Of a stretch of 64,000 nt of DNA, positions 1 through 7,751 are shown piece after piece. Below the pieces are notes generated by a model that searched no databases, was not told where the DNA came from, and was given only the letters and a program-made list of their open reading frames with translations. The position numbers were made by a program, and so were the translations under genes. The DNA is from CAWDZK01 sp963726615. Lineage in GTDB: Bacteria > Actinomycetota > Actinomycetes > JACCUZ01. How positions within the stretch are numbered: position 1 is the first letter of the stretch; each line of letters begins with the position of its first letter. The stretch is from NCBI GenBank assembly GCA_963726615.1, contig CAVSCX010000005.1:1-64000 (forward strand), given 5' to 3'.

Positions 1-38
1 ACCGCCACCGCCAACCTACGGCCGGATGCCGTCTCCGC

Positions 39-72
39 ACGGCCCGCGACCTGCTGGTCGGTCGCGGGCCGT
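39..72 (-). terminator. Hairpin downstream of the MOSC/reductase gene
   Basis: A perfect 13-bp inverted repeat (arms 39-51 and 60-72, 8-nt loop) lies 22 nt past the stop codon of the minus-strand gene that ends at 94. There is no U-tract after it, which is common for actinobacterial terminators. The rest of 1-93 shows nothing else recognisable. Confidence 0.6.
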
Positions 73-93
73 CGTGCTGCGCAGCCGGGGCAC

Positions 94-1845
94 TCAGAGG
101 TCGAGCACGACGGCACTCCGCGGCTGGGCGGAGCAGATCAGCACGTTGCCGGCCGACGGCTCGTCGACCGGCTCGGGGGAGTACGCCACGTCACCGGAGA
201 GCAGGCCGGTCTCGCAGTTGTGGCAGACCCCGGTGCGGCACGACCAGCGCGTCGGGACGTCACACGCCTCGGCCAGGTCGAGCAGGCTGCCGTGGTCGAC
301 GTTCCAGGCGACGGTCAGGTCGCTGCGAGCGAAGGTCACGTCCGGTCCCCCGCCCGGCGGCCCGGCCGGCTGGTGCGGCGGGCGGGCAGGCTCCGCGGCG
401 ATTCCCGGTGTGAGTGCCGGCAGGGCCCCGAAGACCTCGGTGCGGATTCGCGACTCCGCGACGCCCGCGTCCCGCAACGCCGCGGCGACCTCGAGAAGGA
501 ATCCGGCCGGCCCGCACAGGTACGCCTCGGCGTCGGAGGGCAGGTCGAGCCCGCGCAGCAGCTGTGCCGACAGCCTGCCGGGGGAGTCGTAGTCGCGTCC
601 CGACCGGTCGGCTGTTCCTGGGCGGCTGAAGACGACGTGGCCGCGGCCGGAGGGCAGCGTCGCGATCGCCGTCGCGGTCTCGGCGGCGAACGGCCGCTCC
701 GCCCCGTTGCGTGCGGCCTGCAGCCACCAGACCTGTCGCGGGGATCGCTCGGCTGCCAGGGCGTGCAGCATGGCCAGTACCGGCGTGGCGCCGACACCCC
801 CGCTGACCAGCAGCACGGGAGCCGTTCCCGGTCGCAGGGTGAACGTGCCGCGCGGAGCGGCCACGTCGATGGCGTCGCCGGTCCGGGCGCGGGTGTGCAG
901 GTACCCGCTGCCGGCGCCGTGCGGCTCCCGCTTCACGCTGATCCGGTAGTCGTCGGCGCCGGGTGGGCCGGACAGAGAGTAGCTGCGCAGCAGCGGTCCT
1001 CCACCGGGCTCCGGGCGGAGCCGGAGAGTCAGGAACTGGCCGGGCAGGGCGGCCGGAAGGGGCACACCCGCCGGGTCCGCGAACCGGATCGACGCGATGG
1101 TGGCGCTCTCCGGCTGGACTGCGGTGACGGTCAACGGGCGGAACCCGGGCCAGGCCGGTGGCGGGGCGGCCGCGGCCAGGCCGGCGTTGCCGGTGCCCTC
1201 GTCGGGCTGGTCGAGGATCGCGCGGAACGACGCCTGCCAGCCGGGGCTGAGCGCCGGGACGCGCAGGGCCTGGGCGACCTCGTCACGCGGGTGGCCGGGC
1301 AGGTACAGCAACGCGTCCACGTCGGCCACGGTGAGCCGCTCCGGGCCGTCGGCCACCTTGGTGATCCCGTCACCGGCCCGGACCTCGCCTTCCGTCAGCA
1401 CCCGGAGGTAGAAGCCCGGCCTGTGGTGCTCGACGAGCAGGGCCGGCACCCGGGGGTCGTCCATCCGGATGCCGACGCGGTAGCAGGTGACCCGCGGCTG
1501 ACTGACCTCGAGCAGGGCCCCGCCGATCCGGAACCGGTCGCCGATGCACACCTCGTCGTCCGGGAGGCCCTCGACGGTGAAGTTCTCGCCGAACTGGCCG
1601 TGGCTGAAGTCGTCACGTCCCAGGAACTCCTGCCAGTACCGGTAGGAGTCGAGCTGGTAGACGAACACCGCCCGGTGCTCGCCGCCGTGGCCGGCGAGGT
1701 CGCCCTGCCCGTCGCCGTCGATGCCGAGCCGCCGCACCATGGCAGGCCCGTCGACCGGCGCCTTCCACACCCCGGTGTAGACGGTTCGGCCCCGCCACGG
1801 GACGTCCTTGGGCAGGCCGACGTTCAGCGACCGCAGCGTCCCCAC
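94..1845 (-). CDS. MOSC domain / ferredoxin-type reductase fusion protein
   Basis: This 583-residue protein starts at GTG. It is built of an N-terminal MOSC domain (about residues 1-155, YiiM-like), a short helical 3-alpha segment (about 165-215), a ferredoxin-reductase FAD domain with the RSYSLSG flavin motif, an NAD-binding domain with SGGVGATP, and a C-terminal plant-type [2Fe-2S] domain. The cluster ligands are visible as C-x4-C-x2-C in SCRTGVCHNCE plus a fourth Cys in LICSAQP. MOSC proteins are linked to molybdenum-cofactor-dependent detoxification of N-hydroxylated compounds; the reductase half should pass electrons from NAD(P)H. The natural substrate is unknown. It stands alone on its strand, with a hairpin after its stop. 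A possible leaderless -10 (GACGAT) sits 6 nt before the GTG. The domain calls are secure; the physiological role is inferred. Confidence 0.85.
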   Translation of the reverse strand: MGTLRSLNVGLPKDVPWRGRTVYTGVWKAPVDGPAMVRRLGIDGDGQGDLAGHGGEHRAVFVYQLDSYRYWQEFLGRDDFSHGQFGENFTVEGLPDDEVCIGDRFRIGGALLEVSQPRVTCYRVGIRMDDPRVPALLVEHHRPGFYLRVLTEGEVRAGDGITKVADGPERLTVADVDALLYLPGHPRDEVAQALRVPALSPGWQASFRAILDQPDEGTGNAGLAAAAPPPAWPGFRPLTVTAVQPESATIASIRFADPAGVPLPAALPGQFLTLRLRPEPGGGPLLRSYSLSGPPGADDYRISVKREPHGAGSGYLHTRARTGDAIDVAAPRGTFTLRPGTAPVLLVSGGVGATPVLAMLHALAAERSPRQVWWLQAARNGAERPFAAETATAIATLPSGRGHVVFSRPGTADRSGRDYDSPGRLSAQLLRGLDLPSDAEAYLCGPAGFLLEVAAALRDAGVAESRIRTEVFGALPALTPGIAAEPARPPHQPAGPPGGGPDVTFARSDLTVAWNVDHGSLLDLAEACDVPTRWSCRTGVCHNCETGLLSGDVAYSPEPVDEPSAGNVLICSAQPRSAVVLDL

Positions 1846-1920
1846 TCGCGCATCGTCCAGCAGTCCCTCCGGGGACGAAAGAGCGGGCGGCCGCCAGTCC
1901 CCGGATCCGGGGAGATCCGC

Positions 1921-2811
1921 TCAGCGACCAAGCGCCTCGCTGACCATGGCCGCCGCGCCGGTGATGGTTGCTCCGAGGTAGCTTCCGGGTACGCCGTCGC
2001 GGGCAGCCGGGAAGTCGAAGGCGTTTCCGGCGTAGAACACGAGGCACCCGGTGCCAGCCACTGCGTGCAGCGCTGCCACGCACGTTCGGCGGTTGCTGGC
2101 GAGGTGCGAGACGACCACCGCCGCGGCCGCCGACGTCGCCCTCACCGCGGTGACCAAGGTCCGTTCGGGGGTCCGGGCGCCCAGCACCCGGCACCCGTGG
2201 CCGTCGCGGGCGAGCAACAGCGCCAGGGCCTCGAGGCCGAGGGTGTGCAGGTCCCGCGGGCCGCAGGCCAGTACAACCGGGTGGTCGGCTTTCGCGACCC
2301 TGATCCCGGCCGACTCCCGGCTCAGCCAGCCGCGGGCGACCTCCGTGGTCAGGTGCTCCTGCCCGACGTCGCACCGTCCGGACTCCCACCAGGCGCCGAT
2401 CCGCCGCATCCCCGGCATCAGCACCTCGTCGATCGCGGCCGCGACTCCGACCTCGGCCGATGCGTCGTCCAGCGCACAGCGGATCGCGGCGGGGTCCATC
2501 GCCTTCGACCCGGCGAGCAGGGCGGCCACGTGCCGCGCACCGGGGCCGACGTCGCTGAGCAGGCGGCGGACGACCAGGGCGGCGTCGCCCGCTCGCCGAC
2601 CGCGCGCGATCTCGTCACGCATCAGCCTCAGCTGCGCGAGGTCCTCCGCCGCGTAGCGTCGGTGGCCGCCGTCACTGCGCGAGGTCGACGGGATGCCGTA
2701 GCGCCGTTCCCATGACCGCAGCGTGGGGGAGGGGACACCGAGGGCCTGGCTCGCCTGCGCGATGGCCCACCCGCGCGCGGAGGCGGTCGGCTTCGTGTCT
2801 TCGGAGCTCAT
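1921..2811 (-). CDS. CarH/LitR-type MerR regulator with B12-binding domain
   Basis: The 296-residue product has an N-terminal MerR winged helix (residues about 13-75, with PTLRSWERRYGIP), a helical cap domain like that of methionine synthase, and a C-terminal Rossmann B12-binding domain. Two diagnostic motifs are intact: W142-x9-E152-H153 of adenosylcobalamin photoreceptors, and D187-x-H189-x2-G192, whose His is the lower axial cobalt ligand. In CarH/LitR proteins the dark AdoCbl-bound form represses and light releases it. The ATG at 2811 was chosen over the longer upstream frame because it begins directly before the MerR domain. The gene is divergent from a sigma-like gene, with a nested palindrome between them, as in Streptomyces litR-litS arrangements. 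No carotenoid genes are in the window, so the light-controlled target is not visible here. Confidence 0.85.
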   Translation of the reverse strand: MSSEDTKPTASARGWAIAQASQALGVPSPTLRSWERRYGIPSTSRSDGGHRRYAAEDLAQLRLMRDEIARGRRAGDAALVVRRLLSDVGPGARHVAALLAGSKAMDPAAIRCALDDASAEVGVAAAIDEVLMPGMRRIGAWWESGRCDVGQEHLTTEVARGWLSRESAGIRVAKADHPVVLACGPRDLHTLGLEALALLLARDGHGCRVLGARTPERTLVTAVRATSAAAAVVVSHLASNRRTCVAALHAVAGTGCLVFYAGNAFDFPAARDGVPGSYLGATITGAAAMVSEALGR

Positions 2812-2888
2812 GCGATCGCCGCCGTCCGTCGTCCGGCCGGCGGGGCGCCGGGGCAGGCACCACCATTGAGCCGCGTATCGATCCACCC

Positions 2889-2914
2889 ATGCAAGACCAT
2901 GGTCGCACTTGCAT
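2889..2914. promoter_or_regulatory. Nested palindrome between the CarH-like and sigma-like genes
   Basis: ATGCAAG (2889-2895) and CTTGCAT (2908-2914) form a 7-bp inverted repeat with a 12-nt spacer. A second perfect palindrome, GACCATGGTC (2895-2904), lies within it. The element sits in the 162-nt divergent region and is a likely operator for the CarH-like repressor or a neighbour. It does not obviously match published CarH operators, so binding is an inference. Confidence 0.5.
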
Positions 2915-2973
2915 AGGTTTTGGGGTTCTCCGCACCGCTGCTGCCGCGCATCCTGGACAGGCCGGTCACTCCT

Positions 2974-3360
2974 ATGCGGCCGCTCCCCCAGCTCCGACGG
3001 GTCCCTGCCTTGTCCCCTGCGCCCATCCATGCGGCAGCCGCTCCCCTGCCCCCCTGCCGGCACGGCTTCGTCACCGACCTGCTCCTCCGGTGCGGCCGTG
3101 GCGAGGCGGCGGCCCTGGCCCGGTTGTTCGACCTCTTCTATCGCCCGGTCCGGGTCGCGGTCGCTGTCCGGGTGTCGCCGGAACGGTCCGACGCGGCCAC
3201 GGCGGAGGTATTCGTGCGGATCTGGCGGCGAGCACCCGGCTACCGTCCATCAGCCGGAAGCGCCGTGAGCTGGATCATGCAGGAAGCACGCATCGGGCCC
3301 GGCGATCTCGCGCCTTCGGTGCGGACACCCGCCGGCGTGCCGGACGAGCAGGTCCGGTGA
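2974..3360 (+). CDS. ECF sigma-like protein containing region 2 only
   Basis: The 128-residue product (ATG at 2974; an in-frame TTG at 2920 is an alternative) resembles region 2 of SigK-like ECF sigma factors. The stretch from FVTDLLLRCGRGEAAALARL to SAVSWIMQEAR covers the core-binding and -10-recognition helices. The family then normally continues through a linker into region 4 (-35 recognition), but here the frame stops about 20 residues after region 2, and no region 4 is found in any frame before the next gene. It is divergent from the CarH-like regulator, the position held by LitS in Streptomyces, and its stop overlaps the GTG of the next gene. It may be a degenerate LitS, a stand-alone region-2 factor or an anti-sigma decoy. 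The start and function are uncertain. Confidence 0.5.
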   Translation: MRPLPQLRRVPALSPAPIHAAAAPLPPCRHGFVTDLLLRCGRGEAAALARLFDLFYRPVRVAVAVRVSPERSDAATAEVFVRIWRRAPGYRPSAGSAVSWIMQEARIGPGDLAPSVRTPAGVPDEQVR

Positions 3361-3813
3361 CCTCGGACGACCTGCGCGACCGCCTCGAGCGCGACGCCGC
3401 GCGGCTGGACGCCTGCCAGGCAGCCCTGGAGCGGACTCAGACGAGCCTGGCCGCCACGGCCTCCGCGCGGCGAGACCCCGCCCTGCTGCGCCGCTTGGCC
3501 GACGCCGGGGACGCGCTGGCGGACGAGCGCGACCGGCACGCCGACGACTGGAACCGCCTGGCCGAGCTTCGTGACGCCGACGGCGACGAACGCGACGTCC
3601 GGGCGCACGCGCGAGATGTCGCACGACGTCGGGCCGAGGAGGCCGGCCTCGCCGCCGACCCCGGCGTGGAGCGCTACTGGACCACTCGACCGGCACGACG
3701 CGGCAGGGGATCGCCGCCGCGCCGCCACCGACCGGGCCCGATCCGCCGACCTGCGGCGTCGGGCCGGCAAAGAGCGCAAGGAGCTCTGGCCCGCCTTCGA
3801 GCCAGGGGACTGA
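3357..3813 (+). pseudogene. Frameshifted charged coiled-coil protein
   Basis: A frame begins with GTG at 3357 (GTGA overlap with the sigma-like gene) and encodes an Arg/Asp/Ala-rich, heptad-like helix (DRLERDAARLDACQAALER, then ADERDRHADDWNRLAELRD). After about position 3675 this frame turns into proline/arginine junk and runs on to 3908, across the 3' end of the convergent gene. The next frame (+1) instead continues the same style (DRHDAAGDRRRAATDRARSA, then GKERKELWPAFEPGD) and stops at 3813, ten bases before the convergent stop. Skipping one base near 3677 joins them into a protein of about 151 residues. The sequence shows either a real frameshift mutation or a sequencing error. No function is known. 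Confidence 0.55.
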
Positions 3814-3822
3814 GCCCGGGCG

Positions 3823-4428
3823 TCAGCCCTCGTGAAGGCTGCGCTCGACCGGTGGGGGCTCCTCCTCGCCGCGCTTGCGCAGCAGCCCGATGCCGGGCAG
3901 GCCGGTGACGACGCGGCGCAGGTCCTCCACCACCTCGAGCACCTCGTGCAGGTCCGGCCCGACCCGGTCCAGGTTCTGCAGCATGGGCAGGACGTCGTTC
4001 TCCACATGGTCGAGCAGAGCGGGCATCCGGTCGACCAGGGAGATCGCCGCGGACACCTCGGCCGCTGCCAGCGAGTCGGCGAACCGCTGCGCCGCCGGTG
4101 CCAGCCGTCGCAGCGACGGCTCCCACGAGGTCAGCGAGGTGTCGACCCGCTCGAGCAGACCCAGCGTGCCTTCGACGGTCCGCCCGGCGTCCCGGGTGAC
4201 GATCTCGGCGGTGTCCACCACCCCGTGGCTGCGGCGGGTGGCCTCGTCCGCGCGGGTCACGACCTGGTCCGCCCGGGTGACGACCCGGTCGACCCGGTCC
4301 ATGAGGTCCTCGAGCCGGTCCATCGCCTCGGCGGCACGGGGCACCAGGCCGAGGGCGGTCTCGACGGCGCCGGCCGCCGCTGTGGCGCCGCCGAGAACGG
4401 CCGCGGGTCCGGGGAAGGGCAGTCGCAT
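3823..4428 (-). CDS. Amphipathic helical hypothetical protein
   Basis: The 201-residue protein consists almost entirely of long amphipathic helices. A Val/Asp/Arg-rich repeat (DRVDRVVTRADQVVTRADEA) and later VDRMPALLDHVENDVLPML give an apolipoprotein-like heptad pattern. There is no signal peptide or clear transmembrane segment, though the N-terminal 30 residues are weakly hydrophobic. Proteins of this type are common hypotheticals in actinobacteria. The gene converges with the frameshifted coil gene (10 nt between stops) and has the same orientation as the LytR_C gene upstream. I do not recognise a specific function; membrane association or scaffolding is possible. Confidence 0.65.
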   Translation of the reverse strand: MRLPFPGPAAVLGGATAAAGAVETALGLVPRAAEAMDRLEDLMDRVDRVVTRADQVVTRADEATRRSHGVVDTAEIVTRDAGRTVEGTLGLLERVDTSLTSWEPSLRRLAPAAQRFADSLAAAEVSAAISLVDRMPALLDHVENDVLPMLQNLDRVGPDLHEVLEVVEDLRRVVTGLPGIGLLRKRGEEEPPPVERSLHEG

Positions 4429-4473
4429 GCGGCTGCTCGTTCCCCCCGAGGTGCGGCGGCACGCCTCCCGGCG

Positions 4474-5061
4474 TCAGCAGCCCGCAGGCACGGCCTGCGG
4501 CGTCGGTGACAGCGCTGCGGCCGCGTCAGCGGGTGGGCGCAGGCCGTGCCAGGCGGCGCCGAGGACCAGGTCGACGCTGGCGTCTGTGCGCTGGTCGGGA
4601 ACAGTCGTGACCTCGGCCGCCGCACCGACCTGCCCGGCCGGGGCGACCTGGGCGGTGACGGTGCGCGCCGCGCCTGCGCCGGCTCTCGAGCTCCGGACCT
4701 CGGCCGCGCCGGTGACGGTTCTCTTCAGCGGGTCGTTGTCGACCTTCCGGACCGTGAAGCCGCGCTTGCGCAGCTGCGTCGCGACCTGGGCGGCCAGTCC
4801 GCGCTTGTCGGTGGCGTTGTAGATGTTGACCTTCACTGCGGTCGCGGCGACGACAGCCGGCGTCGGGCTCGCAGCGGGGCAGCCGGGCGTCGGTGACGCC
4901 GCGACCTCGTCGGTCGCCGAGCGCTGGGACCACCACCACGCCCCGACGACAAGCGCGGCGGTCACGACGACTGCCAGCAGCAGCACGCCCGGACGGGACC
5001 GGCGCGAGCCCCGGCGTGGCGGCTGGCGGCCCCCGACGCCGGCGGGAGTGAACATGGACAT
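4474..5061 (-). CDS. LytR_C-domain membrane-anchored protein
   Basis: The 195-residue protein has a basic N-terminus, one transmembrane helix (about residues 26-45), a Pro/Thr linker, and an extracytoplasmic LytR_C domain (VKVNIYNATDKRGLAAQVAT, then LRKRGFTVRKVDND). This domain is found at the C-terminus of LytR-CpsA-Psr ligases that attach polymers to peptidoglycan, but here it is alone, without the catalytic LCP domain. It is followed on the same strand by the amphipathic-helix gene and preceded by the small gene at 5075. The pairing of a stand-alone LytR_C protein with that small protein is conserved in actinobacteria. A cell-envelope accessory role is likely. Confidence 0.8.
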   Translation of the reverse strand: MSMFTPAGVGGRQPPRRGSRRSRPGVLLLAVVVTAALVVGAWWWSQRSATDEVAASPTPGCPAASPTPAVVAATAVKVNIYNATDKRGLAAQVATQLRKRGFTVRKVDNDPLKRTVTGAAEVRSSRAGAGAARTVTAQVAPAGQVGAAAEVTTVPDQRTDASVDLVLGAAWHGLRPPADAAAALSPTPQAVPAGC

Positions 5062-5074
5062 GGCGGCGTCGCCC

Positions 5075-5383
5075 TCACTCGGGCAGGTCGAGCACGCGTG
5101 CGTGCAGCACCGGGATCTGGGCGAGGGCCGCGCGCAGCGCCCGGTGCAGACCGTCCTCGAGGTACATGTCGCCGCGCCACAGCACGACGTGGGCGAACAG
5201 GTCGCCGAAGTACGTCGAGTCCTCGGCGAACAGCGCCTCGAGGTCCAGCTCGCGCTTGGTCGTCACCAGGTCTTCCAGGCGCACCTGGGTCGGCGCGAGC
5301 TCGCCCCACTGGCGCTGGCTCAAGCCGTGGTCGGGGTACGGCTTGTGGTCGCCGACCGCCTTGAAGATCACCCTCGCGAGCAT
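5075..5383 (-). CDS. Small conserved actinobacterial protein (labelled VapB-like in databases)
   Basis: A 102-residue protein if started at the ATG at 5383, which matches the usual family start (MLARVIFKAVGDHKPYPDHG); a longer frame reaches 5440 but would overlap the divergent gene. Conserved features are the PYPDHG turn, TTKRELDLEALFAEDSTYFG and the C-terminal LEDGLHRALRAAL. Relatives are often called VapB-family antitoxin by automated pipelines, but there is no adjacent PIN or other toxin here and no DNA-binding fold is evident. It sits 13 nt upstream of the LytR_C gene in the same orientation and is divergent from the HerA-like ATPase. Its function is unknown. Confidence 0.7.
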   Translation of the reverse strand: MLARVIFKAVGDHKPYPDHGLSQRQWGELAPTQVRLEDLVTTKRELDLEALFAEDSTYFGDLFAHVVLWRGDMYLEDGLHRALRAALAQIPVLHARVLDLPE

Positions 5384-5423
5384 AGGCTGGCCGCCCCAGG
5401 CACCGGCGGCAGGAAGAGGTCTC

Positions 5424-6977
5424 ATGTCGGCAAAGGACACTGCCGCGAGCGATGTCGTCGCGGAGGTGCAGCAGGGCTACGCGTTCGAGGGTCCGGCGCT
5501 CGAGCTCGGCGCGCTGGTGGTCGACGGGACGGCGCGGCCGGACGCCGCGGTGCGGATCCCGCTGGCGATGCTCAACCGGCACGGCCTGGTCGCCGGTGCG
5601 ACGGGCACGGGCAAGACCAAGACACTGCAGCTGATGGCCGAGCAGCTGTCCGCGGCCGGCGTGCCGGTGCTGGCCGCCGACATCAAGGGCGACCTGTCCG
5701 GCATCGCCGAGCCGGGCGAGGCGAGCGACCGGGTCGGCGGCCGCGCCTCAGAAGTCGGCCAGACCTGGTCGGCGACCGGCTTCCCGGTCGAGCTGCTCGC
5801 CCTCGGCGGGCAGGGTGACGGGCTGATGCTGCGGGCCACGATGACGTCGTTCGGCCCGACCCTTCTCGCCAAGGTGCTGGGCCTCAACGACGTGCAGGAG
5901 TCCTCGCTCGGCCTGGTGTTCCACTTCGCCGACAAGGCCGGGCTGCCGATGCTCGACCTCAAAGACCTCCGGGCGGTCGTGCAGTTCCTCACCGGTGACG
6001 AGGGCAAGGAGGAGCTCAAGGAGCTCGGGGGACTCTCGCGTGCGACCGCCGGCGTCATCCTGCGCGAGCTGATCGCGTTCGAGGACCAGGGCGCCGACCT
6101 GTTCTTCGGCGAGCCGGAGTTCGAGACCGCCGACCTCATGCGGGTCGACGCCCAGGGACGCGGCATCGTGTCGCTGCTCGAGCTGCCCCAGCTGCAGGAC
6201 CGCCCGAAGGTGTTCTCGACGTTCCTCATGTGGCTGCTTGCCGACCTGTTCCAGGAGCTGCCCGAGGTCGGCGACATCGACAAGCCCAAGCTGGTGTTCT
6301 TCTTCGACGAGGCGCACCTGCTCTTCGACGACGCCTCCAAGGAGTTCCTCGACGCCATCGCCCAGACCGTGCGGCTGATCCGGTCCAAGGGGGTCGGCGT
6401 CTTCTTCGTCACCCAGACACCCAAGGACGTGCCGTCCGACGTCCTCGCCCAGCTCGGCAATCGGGTGCAGCACGCGCTCCGCGCGTTCACCCCGGACGAC
6501 GCGAAGGCGCTCAAGGCGACCGCGTCGACGTTCCCGCACTCCGGCTACGACCTGGAGGAGGACCTGACCCGGCTGGGCATCGGCGAGGCGATGATCACGG
6601 TGCTCTCCGATCGCGGCGCCCCGACGCCGGTCGCGTGGACCAGGCTGCGCGCCCCCGAGTCACGGATGTCGCCGGCCGACCCCGAGGTCCTGGCCGCCGT
6701 AGTGGCGAGCTCGCCGCTGCACGCGAAGTACGCCGAGACCGTCGATCGCGACTCGGCGTACGAGCGACTGGCGAAGAAGGTCGAGGCCGCCGCGGAGCCT
6801 GAACCCGCGGACGAGCCGAGCCGGGCACCGTCGCGGCCGAAGCGCTCCTCGAAGCCGGCGAAGTCCACCGCCGAGAAGGTGATCGAGTCCTCGGCGTTCC
6901 GGTCGGCCGCCCGGTCGGCTGCGACCGTCCTCGGCCGCGAGATCGCCCGCTCGATCTTCGGAACCCGTAGCCGCTGA
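5424..6977 (+). CDS. HerA-like/DUF853 P-loop ATPase
   Basis: The 517-residue protein belongs to the DUF853 (YjgR-like) group of HerA/FtsK-superfamily ATPases. Walker A is GATGTGKTK and Walker B is LVFFFDEAHLLF. A conserved GIVSLLELPQLQDRPKVFST segment and VFFVTQTPKDVPSDVLAQLG (sensor region) follow. The C-terminal 70 residues are a Pro/Lys/Ala-rich tail ending in a conserved RSAATVLGREIARSIFG helix. The ATG at 5424 is preceded by AGGAAGAGG (5411-5419), which decides against the longer frame from 5166. HerA relatives are hexameric DNA translocases; the job of this subgroup is not established. It is divergent from the small gene at 5075. Confidence 0.85.
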   Translation: MSAKDTAASDVVAEVQQGYAFEGPALELGALVVDGTARPDAAVRIPLAMLNRHGLVAGATGTGKTKTLQLMAEQLSAAGVPVLAADIKGDLSGIAEPGEASDRVGGRASEVGQTWSATGFPVELLALGGQGDGLMLRATMTSFGPTLLAKVLGLNDVQESSLGLVFHFADKAGLPMLDLKDLRAVVQFLTGDEGKEELKELGGLSRATAGVILRELIAFEDQGADLFFGEPEFETADLMRVDAQGRGIVSLLELPQLQDRPKVFSTFLMWLLADLFQELPEVGDIDKPKLVFFFDEAHLLFDDASKEFLDAIAQTVRLIRSKGVGVFFVTQTPKDVPSDVLAQLGNRVQHALRAFTPDDAKALKATASTFPHSGYDLEEDLTRLGIGEAMITVLSDRGAPTPVAWTRLRAPESRMSPADPEVLAAVVASSPLHAKYAETVDRDSAYERLAKKVEAAAEPEPADEPSRAPSRPKRSSKPAKSTAEKVIESSAFRSAARSAATVLGREIARSIFGTRSR

Positions 6978-7000
6978 CCCACCCGCCCCGGGAGGTTGGT

Positions 7001-7056
7001 AGCGGGTCGGGGCCGGTCCGCTCACCGGGGCTCGCGACCCAGGGGGCCGACCCGCT
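7001..7056. terminator. Bidirectional terminator-like inverted repeat
   Basis: Ten-base arms AGCGGGTCGG (7001-7010) and CCGACCCGCT (7047-7056) are perfect complements enclosing 36 nt that contain further self-complementary G/C. They lie between the convergent stops of the HerA-like gene and the cupin gene. Confidence 0.5.
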
Positions 7057-7061
7057 CCGGC

Positions 7062-7409
7062 CTAGCCCTCGGTCACGGTGTCGACCGAGATCTCCACAGC
7101 CGGTGTCGTCCCGCGATTCTCCAGCCAGTGCAGAGTGTTCCTGTCCTCGGGCCAGCCCACCCCAGGCCCGTACTCGGTGACCGTCCCGTCCCGATGGTCG
7201 GTGATCGTCCCCTGCAGCACGTAGACCGTGCCGGGCCGGCCCCTGTGGTCGTGCAGCGGCCCGAAGACGCCGCCCGGCTCGAAGGTCACCATCCGCATGC
7301 GCAGCTGCCTTCCGATCATGCCGTCGAGCTCTGGGCCGAGGTTCACCGCGGCAAGAGGTGTCACGGTGACGCCCGTCGTCCCCTGGGCTGCCTGGTCGTC
7401 CGTCGTCAT
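7062..7409 (-). CDS. Cupin-domain protein
   Basis: The 115-residue protein starts at the ATG at 7409, with GGGGAGACG just upstream; the in-frame ATGs further upstream lack this. It folds as a single cupin barrel. Motif 1 residues are visible in PLHDHRGRPGTVYVLQGTIT and motif 2 in TLHWLENRG. The HDH and downstream His are probable metal ligands. Small cupins of this type bind a metal and a carboxylic ligand or act as isomerases/dioxygenases; the substrate cannot be inferred. It converges with the HerA-like gene and stands alone. Confidence 0.75.
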   Translation of the reverse strand: MTTDDQAAQGTTGVTVTPLAAVNLGPELDGMIGRQLRMRMVTFEPGGVFGPLHDHRGRPGTVYVLQGTITDHRDGTVTEYGPGVGWPEDRNTLHWLENRGTTPAVEISVDTVTEG

Positions 7410-7495
7410 CGTCGTCTCCCCACTCCGTGATCCTGAAGGGGTCCCCTGGTGCTCGTGGGGACGCTCCATCATCGCGGGCACGACGCGGACGGCGC

Positions 7496-7583
7496 TGGCG
7501 GAGGATGCGAGATTCGAACTCGCGAGGGTGTTACCCCAACACGCTTTCCAAGCGTGCGCACTAGGCCACTATGCGAATCCTCC
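7496..7583 (-). tRNA. tRNA-Ser (anticodon GGA)
   Basis: On the minus strand the acceptor stem GGAGGAT pairs with ATCCTCC, the anticodon loop TTGGAAA sits on an ACGCT/AGCGT-type stem and gives anticodon GGA, a long variable arm typical of class II tRNAs follows, and the T loop reads GTTCGAATC. The 3' end carries discriminator G and an encoded CCA (7496-7498). Confidence 0.95.
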
Positions 7584-7751
7584 CGGCGCAGCACGATACC
7601 GGAGCGCGCGGGGCGCCCCCGACCTGCTCCGCCCAGCGGCGATCGTGCGCGCCAGCACCGGACGCGCCGCCGTGGCGGTGTGTCGGCGCACAAAGGATCG
7701 TGGGGTGCGGCGGGGCGGTAGGGGTGCCCGGGGGCCGGTAGAGTGGGCCGT

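Noticed and set aside
5075..5383. Toxin-antitoxin system suggested by VapB-like naming
   Set aside because: No PIN-domain or other toxin gene is adjacent, and the conserved neighbour is a LytR_C protein; the name is probably an annotation artefact.
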